A stretch of 28,677 nt of DNA from JBHELQ01 sp046262995 (GCA_046262995.1 JBHELQ010000102.1:1-28677); one strand, 5' to 3'. Shown: positions 1 to 7,963, counted from the stretch's first letter. Made by a program: numbers and translations. Notes: generated by a model not told the origin, from the sequence alone.

Positions 1-902
1 TCGGTCGAGCGCACCGGCTTCTCCTCGCCGTCCCCGCCACCCACGGCCACGGTCACGCCGCCGAAGCCGCCCGCCACGATGTTCCCGATCGAGCGGTTCA
101 TGGCCTCGGCCATGAGGTTCGTCAGGATCGAGCCGGAGGCGCCGACCAGGATGCCGGCCACGATCAGCGCCACGTTGTCGAGCGCGATGCCGGCCGCCGC
201 CGCCGACAGCCCGGTGAAGGCGTTCAGGAGCGAGATCACCACCGGCATGTCGGCCCCGCCGATCGGCAGCACGAACATGTTCCCCAGCACCGCCGCGGCG
301 ACGAGGATCAGGATGAACAGCGCCTCCGACTCGGTCCCGGCGGCGATCACCACCGCGGAGACGACCGCCACGAGCAGAAGCGCCGCGTTCACGAACTGCT
401 GGCCGGGCAGCTGTATCGGCCGTCCGGGCAGGACCTCCTGGAGCTTGCCGAAGGCGATGTTCGAGCCCCAGAACGAGACCGAGCCGATGATCGCGGCGAA
501 CAGGATCGGGATCAGCGTCTCGAGCGCCGGGTTGCCGCCCGCTCCGAGCGAGTGGCGATACTCGGCCCAGGAGATCAGTGCAACCGCGCCGCCGCCGACG
601 CCGTTGAACAGCGCCACCATCTGCGGCATCGCGGTCATCTTCACGTTGCGCGCCGCGGGCACCCCCACGGCCGTGCCGATCGCCACGCCCAGCGCGATCC
701 AGCCGTAATCGCCGACCTCGCGGATCAGCAGCGTCGCGACGAACGCGATCGCCATCCCGATGGCGGCGATCAGGTTGCCGCGCCGGGCCGTGCGCGGATG
801 TGTCACCAGGCGCAGCCCGAGAATGAACAGCGCGAAGGCGAAGATGTAGAGCGCCCGGATGAAGTCCGGGTCCTGGAGGAAGGCCGCGAGCGGGGGCGTC
901 AC
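1..902 (-). CDS. pntB: NAD(P) transhydrogenase beta subunit, PntB (partial, C-terminus off window)
   Basis: This is the NADP(H)-binding and membrane half of the proton-translocating transhydrogenase, which moves hydride between NADH and NADP+ using the proton gradient. About 300 residues are visible of a family length near 460; the C-terminal NADP domain lies beyond position 1. The translation is almost entirely hydrophobic helices, with family stretches such as RRGNLIAAIGMAIAF, MPQMVALFNGVGGGA, IGSVSFWGSNIAFGKLQ and FVLPIGGADMPVVISLLN. The proposed start is GTG at 902-900. It overlaps the pntA2 stop as GTGA, so the two genes are probably translationally coupled. Identification is by recalled family motifs and gene order A1-A2-B, as in other actinobacteria and Rhodospirillum. 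It is very unlikely to be anything else. Confidence 0.95.
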   Translation of the reverse strand, partial: MTPPLAAFLQDPDFIRALYIFAFALFILGLRLVTHPRTARRGNLIAAIGMAIAFVATLLIREVGDYGWIALGVAIGTAVGVPAARNVKMTAMPQMVALFNGVGGGAVALISWAEYRHSLGAGGNPALETLIPILFAAIIGSVSFWGSNIAFGKLQEVLPGRPIQLPGQQFVNAALLLVAVVSAVVIAAGTESEALFILILVAAAVLGNMFVLPIGGADMPVVISLLNAFTGLSAAAAGIALDNVALIVAGILVGASGSILTNLMAEAMNRSIGNIVAGGFGGVTVAVGGGDGEEKPVRST

Positions 903-1204
903 TCCTCTTCCTCCGCCTTCCGCGGGCTCGGCCGCTGCTTGAACATCTCGAGCATCCGATCCGTGACCAGGAAGCCGCCGACCACGTTGATCGTGCCGAA
1001 GGCGATCGCGATCACCAGGATGAACTTGTTGAGGAAGCCCGCGGCCTCTCCGATCAGCAGCAGCCCGCCCAGGAGCACGATCCCGTGGATGGCGTTCGTG
1101 GCGGACATCAGGGGCGTGTGCAGGGTGTTCGGGATCTTCGAGATCACCTCGAAGCCCACGAACGCGCCCAGGACGAGGATTGTCAGCTCGGTCAGGAGAT
1201 CCAT
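899..1204 (-). CDS. pntA2: NAD(P) transhydrogenase alpha-2 subunit, PntA2 (membrane part)
   Basis: This 101-residue membrane protein corresponds to the C-terminal membrane segment of E. coli PntA and is split off here, as in three-subunit transhydrogenases. It has an N-terminal helix (LTILVLGAFVGFEVI), then the conserved polar loop IPNTLHTPLMSATNAIHG near residues 25-41. Two further helices (IVLLGGLLLIGEA and FILVIAIAFGTINVVGGFLV) follow. The tail MLEMFKQRPSPRKAEEEE is charged and cytoplasmic. Its ATG overlaps the pntA1 stop by one base (TGATG), and its stop overlaps the pntB GTG. The three genes therefore form one coupled operon and should make subunits in fixed ratio. Confidence 0.95.
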   Translation of the reverse strand: MDLLTELTILVLGAFVGFEVISKIPNTLHTPLMSATNAIHGIVLLGGLLLIGEAAGFLNKFILVIAIAFGTINVVGGFLVTDRMLEMFKQRPSPRKAEEEE

Positions 1205-2337
1205 CAGGCGGGGTGCGTGGCTCCGGCGGCGTTGCGGGCGCCCTCATGGACTATCTCGCCGTCGCGCGTGATGCAGGCGCCGGCCAGCACCTCGTCGTCG
1301 AAGTCGAGCTTCAGCTCGCCCTCCTCGACCATCAGCTCGAGCAGCGCCTGCACGTTGCGGGCGTACAGGCTCGACGCGTGGTCGGGCATGGTCGAGGCCA
1401 GGTTGAGCGGCCCCGTGATCGTCACGTCGTGCTTGACGACGGTCTCTCCGGCCTCGGTCAGCTCGCAGTTGCCCCCCGTCTCGGCCGCGAGGTCGACGAT
1501 CACCGAGCCCGGCTTCATCCGCTTGACCGCGTCCTCGATCACGAGCAGCGGAGCCTTCCGGCCCGGCACGGCGGCGGTCGAGATCACCGCGTCGACCTTC
1601 TCGATGACGTCCGCCAGGAGCTCACGCTGGCGCTGCTGCTCCTCGTCGGTCAGCGGGCGGGCGTAGCCGCCCGCCGCCTCGGCGTCCTCGAGCCCCATGT
1701 CGAGCTCCACGAAGCGGGCGCCGAGCGACTCGATCTGCTCCTTCACGGCCGCCCGCACGTCGAAGGCCTGGACGATCGCCCCCAGGCGCCGGGCGGTGGC
1801 GATCGCCTGCAGGCCCGCCACGCCGGCGCCGAGCACCAGGACGGTGGCGGGCCGCACGGTGCCGGCGGCGGTCGTGAGCATCGGGAAGAAGCGCGGCAGC
1901 TCCTGCGCCGCGATCAGTCCGGCCCGGTAGCCGGCGACGGTCGCCTGTGAGGAGAGCGCGTCCATCGACTGGGCGCGGGTGATCCGCGGAATCGCCTCCA
2001 TGGCGAAGGAGGTCACGCCCGCGCCGGCGAGCGCCTGCGCGGTGTCGGGGGCCGTGAGCGGCTGGAGGAAGCCGATCAGCACGGCGCCCTGGCGCAGGCG
2101 GCCGATCTCGTCGGCCGTCGGCGGGGCGACCTTGAGCACCACGTCACCGGCGAGGCCCTCGTCCGCCACGCGTGCGCCCGCCTCCTCGTAGGCGGCGTCC
2201 GGGTGGTGGGCGCTCGCGCCCGCGCCCGGCTCGAGCACGACCTCGAGGCCGTCGCGGGCGAGCCGCTGGACGACTTCGGGGACGAGCGCGACGCGGCGCT
2301 CCCCCTGCGCTGTCTCCTTGGGTACAGAAACCTTCAT
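1204..2337 (-). CDS. pntA1: NAD(P) transhydrogenase alpha-1 subunit, PntA1 (soluble NAD-binding part)
   Basis: This 377-residue cytoplasmic subunit binds NAD(H) and passes hydride to the NADP site on PntB. It belongs to the alanine dehydrogenase/PNT family. The N-terminus KVSVPKETAQGERRVALVP is typical. The conserved RITRAQSMDALSSQA lies at about 118-132, and the Rossmann glycine motif GAGVAG at about 170-175, followed by a family-typical DVRAAVKEQIESLGA stretch. Length matches family A1 subunits. The ATG at 2337-2335 is the first gene of the operon; a possible -10 (TAGCCT) lies at 2369-2374 on the minus strand. It is divergent from korA across 116 bp. Both flanking operons are redox systems, but shared control is only an inference. 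Confidence 0.95.
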   Translation of the reverse strand: MKVSVPKETAQGERRVALVPEVVQRLARDGLEVVLEPGAGASAHHPDAAYEEAGARVADEGLAGDVVLKVAPPTADEIGRLRQGAVLIGFLQPLTAPDTAQALAGAGVTSFAMEAIPRITRAQSMDALSSQATVAGYRAGLIAAQELPRFFPMLTTAAGTVRPATVLVLGAGVAGLQAIATARRLGAIVQAFDVRAAVKEQIESLGARFVELDMGLEDAEAAGGYARPLTDEEQQRQRELLADVIEKVDAVISTAAVPGRKAPLLVIEDAVKRMKPGSVIVDLAAETGGNCELTEAGETVVKHDVTITGPLNLASTMPDHASSLYARNVQALLELMVEEGELKLDFDDEVLAGACITRDGEIVHEGARNAAGATHPA

Positions 2338-2453
2338 AAAGCGGGTGGGCTCCCCTGCGGGGCGCGAAAGGCTATCCCAGGGTCGCGGCGGACGAGTCTT
2401 CAGAGCGAGGACTTGGCGCCGGGGCTGGCGTCTACACTCGGTGAGACCCCTAG
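2338..2453. promoter_or_regulatory. Divergent intergenic region between pntA1 and korA
   Basis: These 116 bp must hold promoters for both redox operons. On the plus strand TACACT at 2433-2438 is a plausible korA -10. It would give a leader of roughly 8 nt and leaves no strong Shine-Dalgarno. On the minus strand TAGCCT at 2374-2369 could serve pnt. No good -35 at standard spacing was found for either, and no clear operator palindrome was seen. Confidence 0.35.
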
Positions 2454-4301
2454 ATGAGCGACAAGACCGTAGAGAAGAAGGACCGCGTGGTGGTCCGCTT
2501 CGCGGGCGACTCCGGGGATGGGATGCAGGTGGTCGGCAGCCGCTTCACCGACGAGACGGCGATCGCCGGCAACGACCTGGCCACACTGCCGGACTTCCCG
2601 GCCGAGATCCGCGCCCCAGCCGGCACCCCGCACGGGGTCTCCGCCTTCCAGATCCACTTCGCCTCGCGCGACATCCTCACGCCCGGCGACCACCCGAACG
2701 TGCTCGTCGCGATGAACCCGGCGGCGCTGATCACGCAGGTCGGCTCGCTCGAGAAGGGCGGCACGGTGATCGTCAACGAGGACGGCTTCACCGACCACAA
2801 CCTGCGCAAGGCCGGCTACGAGTCGAACCCGCTCGAGGACGAGTCGCTGGACGACTACCAGGTCTTCCGCGTGCCGATGACGTCGATGACGGTGCGGGCC
2901 ACCGAGGGGATCGAGGGCGTGACCTCCCGCGACGCCTCGCGCTCGAAGAACCTGTTCGCCCTCGGGCTCGTGTCCTGGATGTACGGCCGTCCCACCGACG
3001 CCACGATCGGCTGGATCGAGAAGAAGTTCGCCGACTCGCCGCCCGTCCGCGACGCGAACCTGGGGGCCTTCCGCGCCGGCTGGAACTTCGGCGAGACCGC
3101 CGAGCTGGTGGCCGTCCAGTACGAGGTCGAGGCCGCCCCGGCGCCACCCGGCACCTACCGCAACGTCAACGGCGTCAACGCGCTCGCCTTCGGCCTGATC
3201 GCCGCGAGCGTCAAGTCGGGGCTCCAGCTCTTCTACGCGAGCTATCCGATCACCCCCGCCTCGGAGCTACTGCACACGCTCTCCCGCCACAAGCGATTCG
3301 GCGTTCGGACCGTCCAGGCCGAGGACGAGATCGCGGCGGTCAACATGGCGCTGGGCGCCGCGTTCGCCGGTCAGCTCGGCGTCACCGCCACCAGCGGGCC
3401 CGGCATGGACCTGAAGGCCGAGACGATCGGGTTGGCGGTCGCATTGGAGCTGCCGCTGGTGGTGATCGACGTCCAGCGCGCCGGCCCGTCCACCGGCATG
3501 CCCACGAAGACGGAGGCGGCAGACCTGCTGATGGCGATGTACGGCCGCCACGGCGAGTCCCCGCTGCCGGTGATCGCGCCGGCCACGCCCGGAGGGTGCT
3601 TCGACAGCGCCCTCGAGGCCGTACGGCTCGCCGTGAAGTACCGCACGCCGGTGATCCTGCTCTCGGACACCTTCCTCGCCAACTCGTCGGAGCCGTGGGC
3701 CCTGCCGGACGTCTCCGAGCTGCCGGAGATCGACCCCGCCTTCGCCCGCGAGCCCAACCGAGACGGGCAGTTCTGGCCGTACCTGCGCGACTCGAACCTC
3801 GCCCGGCCCTGGGCCGTGCCGGGTACGCCCGGCCTGCGGCACCGGATCGGGGGGCTCGAGAAGGAGGATGGCACCGGCAACATCTCCTACGAGCCGGAGA
3901 ACCACGAGCACATGACCCGGCTGCGCGCGGAGCGCGTGGGGCTGATCGCCGACGACATCCCGGAGATCGAGGTGGACGATCCGGGCGGGGACGCCTCGCT
4001 GCTCGTGCTCGGCTGGGGCTCGAGCTACGGAGCGATCCAGGGGGCCGCTCGCCGCGTCCGCCGCGAGCAGGGGCTGAAGGTCGCGACGGCGCACCTGCGG
4101 CACCTGCATCCGCTGCCTCGCAACACCGCCGAGGTCCTGCGCTCCTACGAGCGCGTGCTCGTGCCCGAGATGAACATGGGGCAGCTCGTGAAGGTGCTGC
4201 GCTCGGAGTTCCTGGTGGACTGCGACAGCTACACGAAGGTCGACGGGCTGCCGCTCTTCACGCGCGACGTGATCGCGCAGATCCTGGAGCGGACAGCATG
4301 A
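2454..4301 (+). CDS. korA: 2-oxoglutarate:ferredoxin oxidoreductase, fused gamma-alpha subunit KorA
   Basis: This 615-residue subunit acts with KorB to oxidise 2-oxoglutarate to succinyl-CoA and reduce ferredoxin, an oxygen-tolerant TCA route known in mycobacteria. Residues about 12-195 are the gamma domain, starting with the nucleotide-like motif FAGDSGDGMQ. The alpha domain starts at about 235, with the family motif YPITPAS at about 264-270 and QAEDEIAAVNMALGA following. The C-terminal domain ends in the LHPLP and VPEMNMGQL elements. Length is close to the mycobacterial protein (about 650). The ATG at 2454 gives the natural N-terminus; a longer upstream reading in another frame is a shadow. 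The stop overlaps korB as ATGA. A pyruvate or other 2-oxoacid substrate cannot be excluded from sequence alone. Confidence 0.93.
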   Translation: MSDKTVEKKDRVVVRFAGDSGDGMQVVGSRFTDETAIAGNDLATLPDFPAEIRAPAGTPHGVSAFQIHFASRDILTPGDHPNVLVAMNPAALITQVGSLEKGGTVIVNEDGFTDHNLRKAGYESNPLEDESLDDYQVFRVPMTSMTVRATEGIEGVTSRDASRSKNLFALGLVSWMYGRPTDATIGWIEKKFADSPPVRDANLGAFRAGWNFGETAELVAVQYEVEAAPAPPGTYRNVNGVNALAFGLIAASVKSGLQLFYASYPITPASELLHTLSRHKRFGVRTVQAEDEIAAVNMALGAAFAGQLGVTATSGPGMDLKAETIGLAVALELPLVVIDVQRAGPSTGMPTKTEAADLLMAMYGRHGESPLPVIAPATPGGCFDSALEAVRLAVKYRTPVILLSDTFLANSSEPWALPDVSELPEIDPAFAREPNRDGQFWPYLRDSNLARPWAVPGTPGLRHRIGGLEKEDGTGNISYEPENHEHMTRLRAERVGLIADDIPEIEVDDPGGDASLLVLGWGSSYGAIQGAARRVRREQGLKVATAHLRHLHPLPRNTAEVLRSYERVLVPEMNMGQLVKVLRSEFLVDCDSYTKVDGLPLFTRDVIAQILERTA

Positions 4302-5410
4302 GCGGGTCGAACGGCAAGCACACGAACGGCAAGCCGGACGGCGACCTGGGCTTCGGGCAGCCGGGCGAGGGCGCCATCAGCAAGAGCGCGGAACCCGTCG
4401 AGCTGCCGCAGCTCTCGAAGGCGGACTTCTCGTCCGACCAGGAGACACGTTGGTGCCCGGGCTGCGGCGACTACGCGATCCTCGCCTCGGTCCAGTCGTT
4501 CATGCCGGAGCTCGGCATCCCGCCCGACCGGATCGTCTTCGTAACCGGGATCGGCTGTGCCGGCCGCTTCGTCTACTACATGGACACCTACGGGATGCAC
4601 GGCATCCACGGCCGGGCGCCGGCCCTCGCCACCGGCGTCGCCGCCTCGCGTCCGGACCTGTCCGTCTGGGTCGTCACGGGGGACGGCGACGCGCTCTCGA
4701 TCGGCGGCAACCACCTGATCCACGCGCTGCGCCGGAACGTGCCGGTGCGGGTCCTGCTCTTCAACAACCAGATCTACGGGCTGACCAAGGGCCAGTACTC
4801 GCCCACGAGCGAGGAGGGCAAGGTCACGAAGTCCACGCCCTTCGGGTCGCAGGACCACCCCTTCAACCCGGTGTCCCTGGCGCTCGGGGCCGAGGCCACC
4901 TTCGTCGCCCGCACGGTCGACACCGACAAGAAGCACGTGACCGCCACGCTGCGCGCGGCGGCCGAGCACCGCGGCGCGGCCTTCGTCGAGATCTACCAGA
5001 ACTGCAACGTCTTCAACGACGGCGCCTTCGACGCGGTGCGCGCGAAGGGCCAGAAGGAGCAGAACCAGATCCGCCTTGAGCACGCCAAGCCGGTTCGCTT
5101 CGGCCCCGACGGCGAGCGGGGCGTGGTCCGCGGACCGGACGGCCGGCTGGTCCTGGCCGACGTGTCAGAGGTGGGAGAGGACGCGTTGCTGGTGCACGAC
5201 GCACACCGCGAGGACCCGGGCCTCGCCTTCGAGCTCGCCCACCTGGCCCGGCAGCCGACCGGCCCGACGCCGATCGGGGTCTTTCGCTCGGTCGAGCGAC
5301 CGGTCTACGGCGAGGGGCTCGCCGAAGAGCTGCGCGACGCGCATTCCGCCGCGGATGAGCAGGAGCTGCAGGCGCTGCTCCACTCCGGGGACACCTGGAC
5401 CGTTTCCTAG
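4298..5410 (+). CDS. korB: 2-oxoglutarate:ferredoxin oxidoreductase, beta subunit KorB (TPP and Fe-S)
   Basis: This 370-residue beta subunit binds thiamine diphosphate and a [4Fe-4S] cluster. Cysteines at about 53 and 56 (WCPGCGD), 87 (GIGCAGR) and 236 (YQNCNVF) are spaced 3, 31 and 149 residues apart. This nearly matches the four cluster ligands known in archaeal two-subunit oxidoreductases. The TPP-Mg motif runs GDGDALSIGGNH at about 128-139 to NN at 156-157. The first 40 residues are a low-complexity polar extension. The start is the ATG at 4298, overlapping the korA stop by four bases, so the two subunits are coupled. Its TAG stop shares the sequence CTAG with the stop of the convergent gene downstream. 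Confidence 0.93.
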   Translation: MSGSNGKHTNGKPDGDLGFGQPGEGAISKSAEPVELPQLSKADFSSDQETRWCPGCGDYAILASVQSFMPELGIPPDRIVFVTGIGCAGRFVYYMDTYGMHGIHGRAPALATGVAASRPDLSVWVVTGDGDALSIGGNHLIHALRRNVPVRVLLFNNQIYGLTKGQYSPTSEEGKVTKSTPFGSQDHPFNPVSLALGAEATFVARTVDTDKKHVTATLRAAAEHRGAAFVEIYQNCNVFNDGAFDAVRAKGQKEQNQIRLEHAKPVRFGPDGERGVVRGPDGRLVLADVSEVGEDALLVHDAHREDPGLAFELAHLARQPTGPTPIGVFRSVERPVYGEGLAEELRDAHSAADEQELQALLHSGDTWTVS

Positions 5411-5871
5411 GCCGCTGCCGCGGCTGAGGCCCGAGGCGCGGGCCGCTTCTCCGGCTCGCCGGCCGCAGCTTCCTCGCGCCGCGCATGCAGGCGGATGCCG
5501 ATCACGACTCCGGTGATCGTCAACAGGCTCCAGGCCACGCCCTGGGCGAGCTGGCTGGCTATGGGACCGGGACAGGAGTCGGCCACGGCCCAGCCGAGGC
5601 CGAACAGCGCCCCGCCGACTATGTGATTGCGCTGTGGCCTGGCCGTGTCCCACGCGATTCGCTCGCCTGACAGCAAGGCGCGAGCATGAGCCCGACGGAG
5701 GAGCTGATTGCCCACGAACGCGACGACCACGCCGCCGAAGAAGAGCTCCCACAGGTAGGGGCTCTCGAACAGCAGGCCCCGGCGGATCAGGTCCGGGTCG
5801 CTGAGCCCGGTCCAGGCCAGCGTGAAGCCGAACACGACGCCGACCGCCGCCGCCGCGCCCCGTACCCTCAC
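5407..5871 (-). CDS. YeeE/YedE family membrane protein, second half (DUF6691-like)
   Basis: This 154-residue hydrophobic protein has about four membrane segments (GVVFGFTLAW, LFFGGVVVAFVGN, GGALFGLGWAVADSCPGP, LLTITGVVIGI) and an Ala-rich charged tail. The conserved GLGWAVADSCPGP motif carries Cys100, the type of cysteine that relays thiosulfate or sulfide in YeeE-type channels. I place the start at GTG 5871-5869, which forms a GTGA overlap with the upstream half-gene; reading farther upstream in this frame gives only a charged shadow. It pairs with 5868-6341 to make one split transporter. Substrate (thiosulfate or another reduced sulfur species) is inferred from the family. The stop converges on korB within a shared CTAG. 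Confidence 0.8.
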   Translation of the reverse strand: MRVRGAAAAVGVVFGFTLAWTGLSDPDLIRRGLLFESPYLWELFFGGVVVAFVGNQLLRRAHARALLSGERIAWDTARPQRNHIVGGALFGLGWAVADSCPGPIASQLAQGVAWSLLTITGVVIGIRLHARREEAAAGEPEKRPAPRASAAAAA

Positions 5872-6341
5872 GTGAGCCCCTGGATCACGAAGCTCGCTGC
5901 GATCGCCGTGAGCACGAAGGTCGCTGTGGCGGCCATGCTCGCGAGGGAGCCGAGCGAGCTGCCGCTGAGGCCGTTGCCGGCCGTGCAACCACCGGCTGTC
6001 TTGGCGCCGAACCCGATCGCGATCCCCGCGCCTAGGAGCAGCAGCCCGGCGAAGACCCGTCCCGCGCCCTCGAACGTGCGAGTGAGCCAGCCGTAACCGT
6101 CGGGCGTGGCATCCCCTCCGGTCAGCGCGACGAACAGGAGGCTCCCCAGCAGGAGACCGATCAGGAACCATCCCCGCCAGCCGAGCCGCGGATCCCGGGC
6201 CCGCACGTGCTCGATCACGTCCGTGTAGCCCCCGGTCACACCCAACCGCGCGTTCAGGAGTAGCCGCAGCGCGATCACGCAGCCGCCCAGCAGAACACCG
6301 GCTACGTACCAGGCGGGATGGTCTACAAGAACGCTCTTCAC
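5868..6341 (-). CDS. YeeE/YedE family membrane protein, first half (sulfur transport)
   Basis: This 157-residue integral membrane protein has four helices (near 11-30, 57-73, 96-112 and 134-155). The conserved sulfur-transport element FGAKTAGGCTAGNG has Cys119 at about 111-124. Full-length YeeE is about 350 residues; here the two pseudo-repeats are separate genes, a known arrangement. The GTG start at 6341-6339 is supported by a GGGAGG ribosome site 5 nt upstream (6347-6352) and a TATAGT -10 at 6359-6364. The pair is a two-gene operon. No sulfurtransferase or rhodanese gene is adjacent, so the physiological substrate is open. Confidence 0.82.
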   Translation of the reverse strand: MKSVLVDHPAWYVAGVLLGGCVIALRLLLNARLGVTGGYTDVIEHVRARDPRLGWRGWFLIGLLLGSLLFVALTGGDATPDGYGWLTRTFEGAGRVFAGLLLLGAGIAIGFGAKTAGGCTAGNGLSGSSLGSLASMAATATFVLTAIAASFVIQGLT

Positions 6342-6346
6342 AAGAG

Positions 6347-6364
6347 CCTCCCGAAGCGACTATA
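6347..6364 (-). promoter_or_regulatory. -10 element and ribosome binding site for the YeeE/YedE pair
   Basis: On the minus strand TATAGT (6364-6359) is followed by GGGAGG (6352-6347), then 5 nt to the GTG start at 6341. This is one of the few genes here with a clear Shine-Dalgarno so close to its -10. The transcript leader would be very short, about 10 nt. No -35 of good quality was seen. Confidence 0.5.
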
Positions 6365-6397
6365 GAGGCGCTACCTTCGGCCCCCGGAGTGCCGCCG

Positions 6398-6913
6398 CTA
6401 GGCCGCGAGGTCCAGCGTGAGCTCGGAGACGCCGTGCTGGCTCGGCCCCCGCTCGAGGTGGTAGGCGAGCTTCTCCATCAGCCGCAGGGCGGGCCGGTTG
6501 TCGCTGGCCATGGTCGCGGTGAAGCGCTTGACGCCCAGTCCCCTGGCCCGGGCCGCCAGCTCCCTGGCCAGGAGCGAGCCGAGCCCGCGGCCCTGCCAGG
6601 AGTCGACCACGAGGATCGCGGCCTCGGCGGCCTGCGGGTCCTCGGGCAGCCGGACGAAGCGCGCCACTGCGATCAGGTGGCGAACGGGCTGGGCGGGCGA
6701 TTCGGCGACGAGCGCGACGTGGTCGTGCCCGTCGACCTCGGTCAGGTAGCTGAGCTCGCGACGCGAGAAGCTCGGCTTGGGACCGAGGAAGCGTTGCTGC
6801 ACGCTCAGCGCGGAGAGGTTCCGCAGGCCGAGCGTCAGCAGCTGCTTGTCGTCGGGCCGGATCGAGCGGATCACGACCGGGGTGCCGTCTGCGAGCTGTT
6901 TCACCACCTTCAA
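6398..6913 (-). CDS. GNAT family N-acetyltransferase
   Basis: A single GNAT domain fills the 171 residues. The acetyl-CoA pyrophosphate loop is QGRGLGSLL, preceded by the strand AAILVVDS, and the C-terminal beta-alpha unit is VKRFTATMASDNRPALRLMEKLAY. The N-terminus (VVIRSIRPDDKQLL) is typical of stand-alone GNATs or the GNAT module of protein acyltransferases. The acceptor is unknown. The longest start is TTG at 6913; two GTG codons at 6907 and 6904 are equally possible and shorten it by two or three residues. It follows the DUF1152 gene by about 43 nt on the same strand and may be its operon partner. Confidence 0.85.
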   Translation of the reverse strand: MKVVKQLADGTPVVIRSIRPDDKQLLTLGLRNLSALSVQQRFLGPKPSFSRRELSYLTEVDGHDHVALVAESPAQPVRHLIAVARFVRLPEDPQAAEAAILVVDSWQGRGLGSLLARELAARARGLGVKRFTATMASDNRPALRLMEKLAYHLERGPSQHGVSELTLDLAA

Positions 6914-6956
6914 GCCTGCGGCGCCGCCCGGGCCGGGTGTGTGCGTCAGGTCACAG

Positions 6957-7895
6957 TCAGCGGTCCTGCATCGCGCGCTCGTAGTCGAGCTCCGTGCGCA
7001 GGCCGAGCGCCTGCAGGACGGCGTTTGCCGCCTCCAGGCCGTCGGCGTCGCGCACAGCCTGCGCGAGTCTGGCAGTAGAGCCGACCGCGGCCTCTACGTC
7101 GAAGTAGATCGTTCCCGCCCCCAGGGGGGAGAGCTCGACGGTCCGCCGTCCACCGCGGATCTCCCCCGTCCCGCGCTCGCCGCGGAAGCAGCGGAGCGCC
7201 TGCGCGCTCGCCTCGGTGGGCACGACTTCGACCGCCCCCTCCAGGCGCTCGGCGACCGGGGGAGTGAGGCCGTGCATCCCGGCGAGCCCGCCGCACGCGG
7301 CGATCTCCGCCACCCGGTCCAGGACCTCGGCTGGCGTCAGCTCGCCGTCGCAACCGGGGCCGAAGACGGCACCGAGCACCGGAACCTCGCGGACCATCGA
7401 GGCGGCGGCCAGCATCACCGCGTCGCAGAGCGGGCTCGCCAGGCCGTCCTCGTCGCCATGAGCCAGGGCGTCGCCGCCGACGTCGACGAACACGATCAGG
7501 TCGACACCCAGCTCCCGGCACGCCTCCTCGAGCCCGCGCGCGATCGTGCGGGAATCGCGGGTCACGTCCACGAGCACTGTCTCCGTCCCGAGGTACTCCG
7601 CCATGCGGGACTCGCAGAAGAGCACCCCCGACTGCCGTACCCGGGTGGCGGGGCCGGCAGCCAGGACGGCGTCGGCGAGTGGCCGCGCGTCCTCGATCTC
7701 GCGGGCCGCGCGCGGGCCCGGGGCGGCATCCACCACGCGGCGCTCCCAGGTGACGCCCCCCACCAGCGGATCGCTGCCGTGGTAGATGCGGCTCGCCTCC
7801 GCCGTGGCGAGCGCGCCCACGACGTCGCCTCCTCCGCCTATGCCGAGGGCGAGCGGATGGCGGGCCGACGAGAGCAGGGCGTCAGCGTCCGTCAC
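6957..7895 (-). CDS. DUF1152 family protein
   Basis: This 312-residue protein matches the DUF1152 family as I recall it. The N-terminus has a glycine-rich loop, LALGIGGGGDVVGALATA, which looks like a nucleotide- or phosphate-binding turn. Acidic elements VLVDVTRDS and IVFVDVGGDALAHGDEDG follow in the middle. The biochemical activity of the family is not established to my knowledge. The start is GTG at 7895-7893, only 6 nt after a CACAAT -10 candidate, suggesting a leaderless message. The GNAT gene follows on the same strand, which may point to a modified small molecule or protein as shared target, but this is speculation. Confidence 0.75.
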   Translation of the reverse strand: MTDADALLSSARHPLALGIGGGGDVVGALATAEASRIYHGSDPLVGGVTWERRVVDAAPGPRAAREIEDARPLADAVLAAGPATRVRQSGVLFCESRMAEYLGTETVLVDVTRDSRTIARGLEEACRELGVDLIVFVDVGGDALAHGDEDGLASPLCDAVMLAAASMVREVPVLGAVFGPGCDGELTPAEVLDRVAEIAACGGLAGMHGLTPPVAERLEGAVEVVPTEASAQALRCFRGERGTGEIRGGRRTVELSPLGAGTIYFDVEAAVGSTARLAQAVRDADGLEAANAVLQALGLRTELDYERAMQDR

Positions 7896-7901
7896 GGGCC
7901 G

Positions 7902-7907
7902 ATTGTG
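7902..7907 (-). promoter_or_regulatory. -10 hexamer (CACAAT) of a probable leaderless promoter for the DUF1152 gene
   Basis: CACAAT on the minus strand ends 6 nt before the GTG start, so the transcription start should fall on or next to the start codon. No Shine-Dalgarno is present. Confidence 0.45.
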
Positions 7908-7930
7908 ACGCGGACCGCTCGGGACCCGAC

Positions 7931-7963
7931 CGCCGGCGGCCGCGGGATGCGCGGCCGCCGGCG
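7931..7963 (-). terminator. Strong hairpin after the osmolyte ABC operon
   Basis: This is a perfect 13-bp inverted repeat (CGCCGGCGGCCGC and its complement) with a 7-nt loop. It sits 28 nt past the stop of the binding-protein gene and just upstream of the DUF1152 promoter. There is no U-tract, as is common for actinobacterial terminators. It most likely ends the ABC operon transcript and insulates the next gene. Confidence 0.65.

Noticed and set aside
2318..4297. Very long plus-strand open frame continuing into korB, apparently a 1030-residue protein
   Set aside because: The part before 4298 is Arg/Gly/Pro-rich shadow of korA in another frame; only 4298-5410 is korB.
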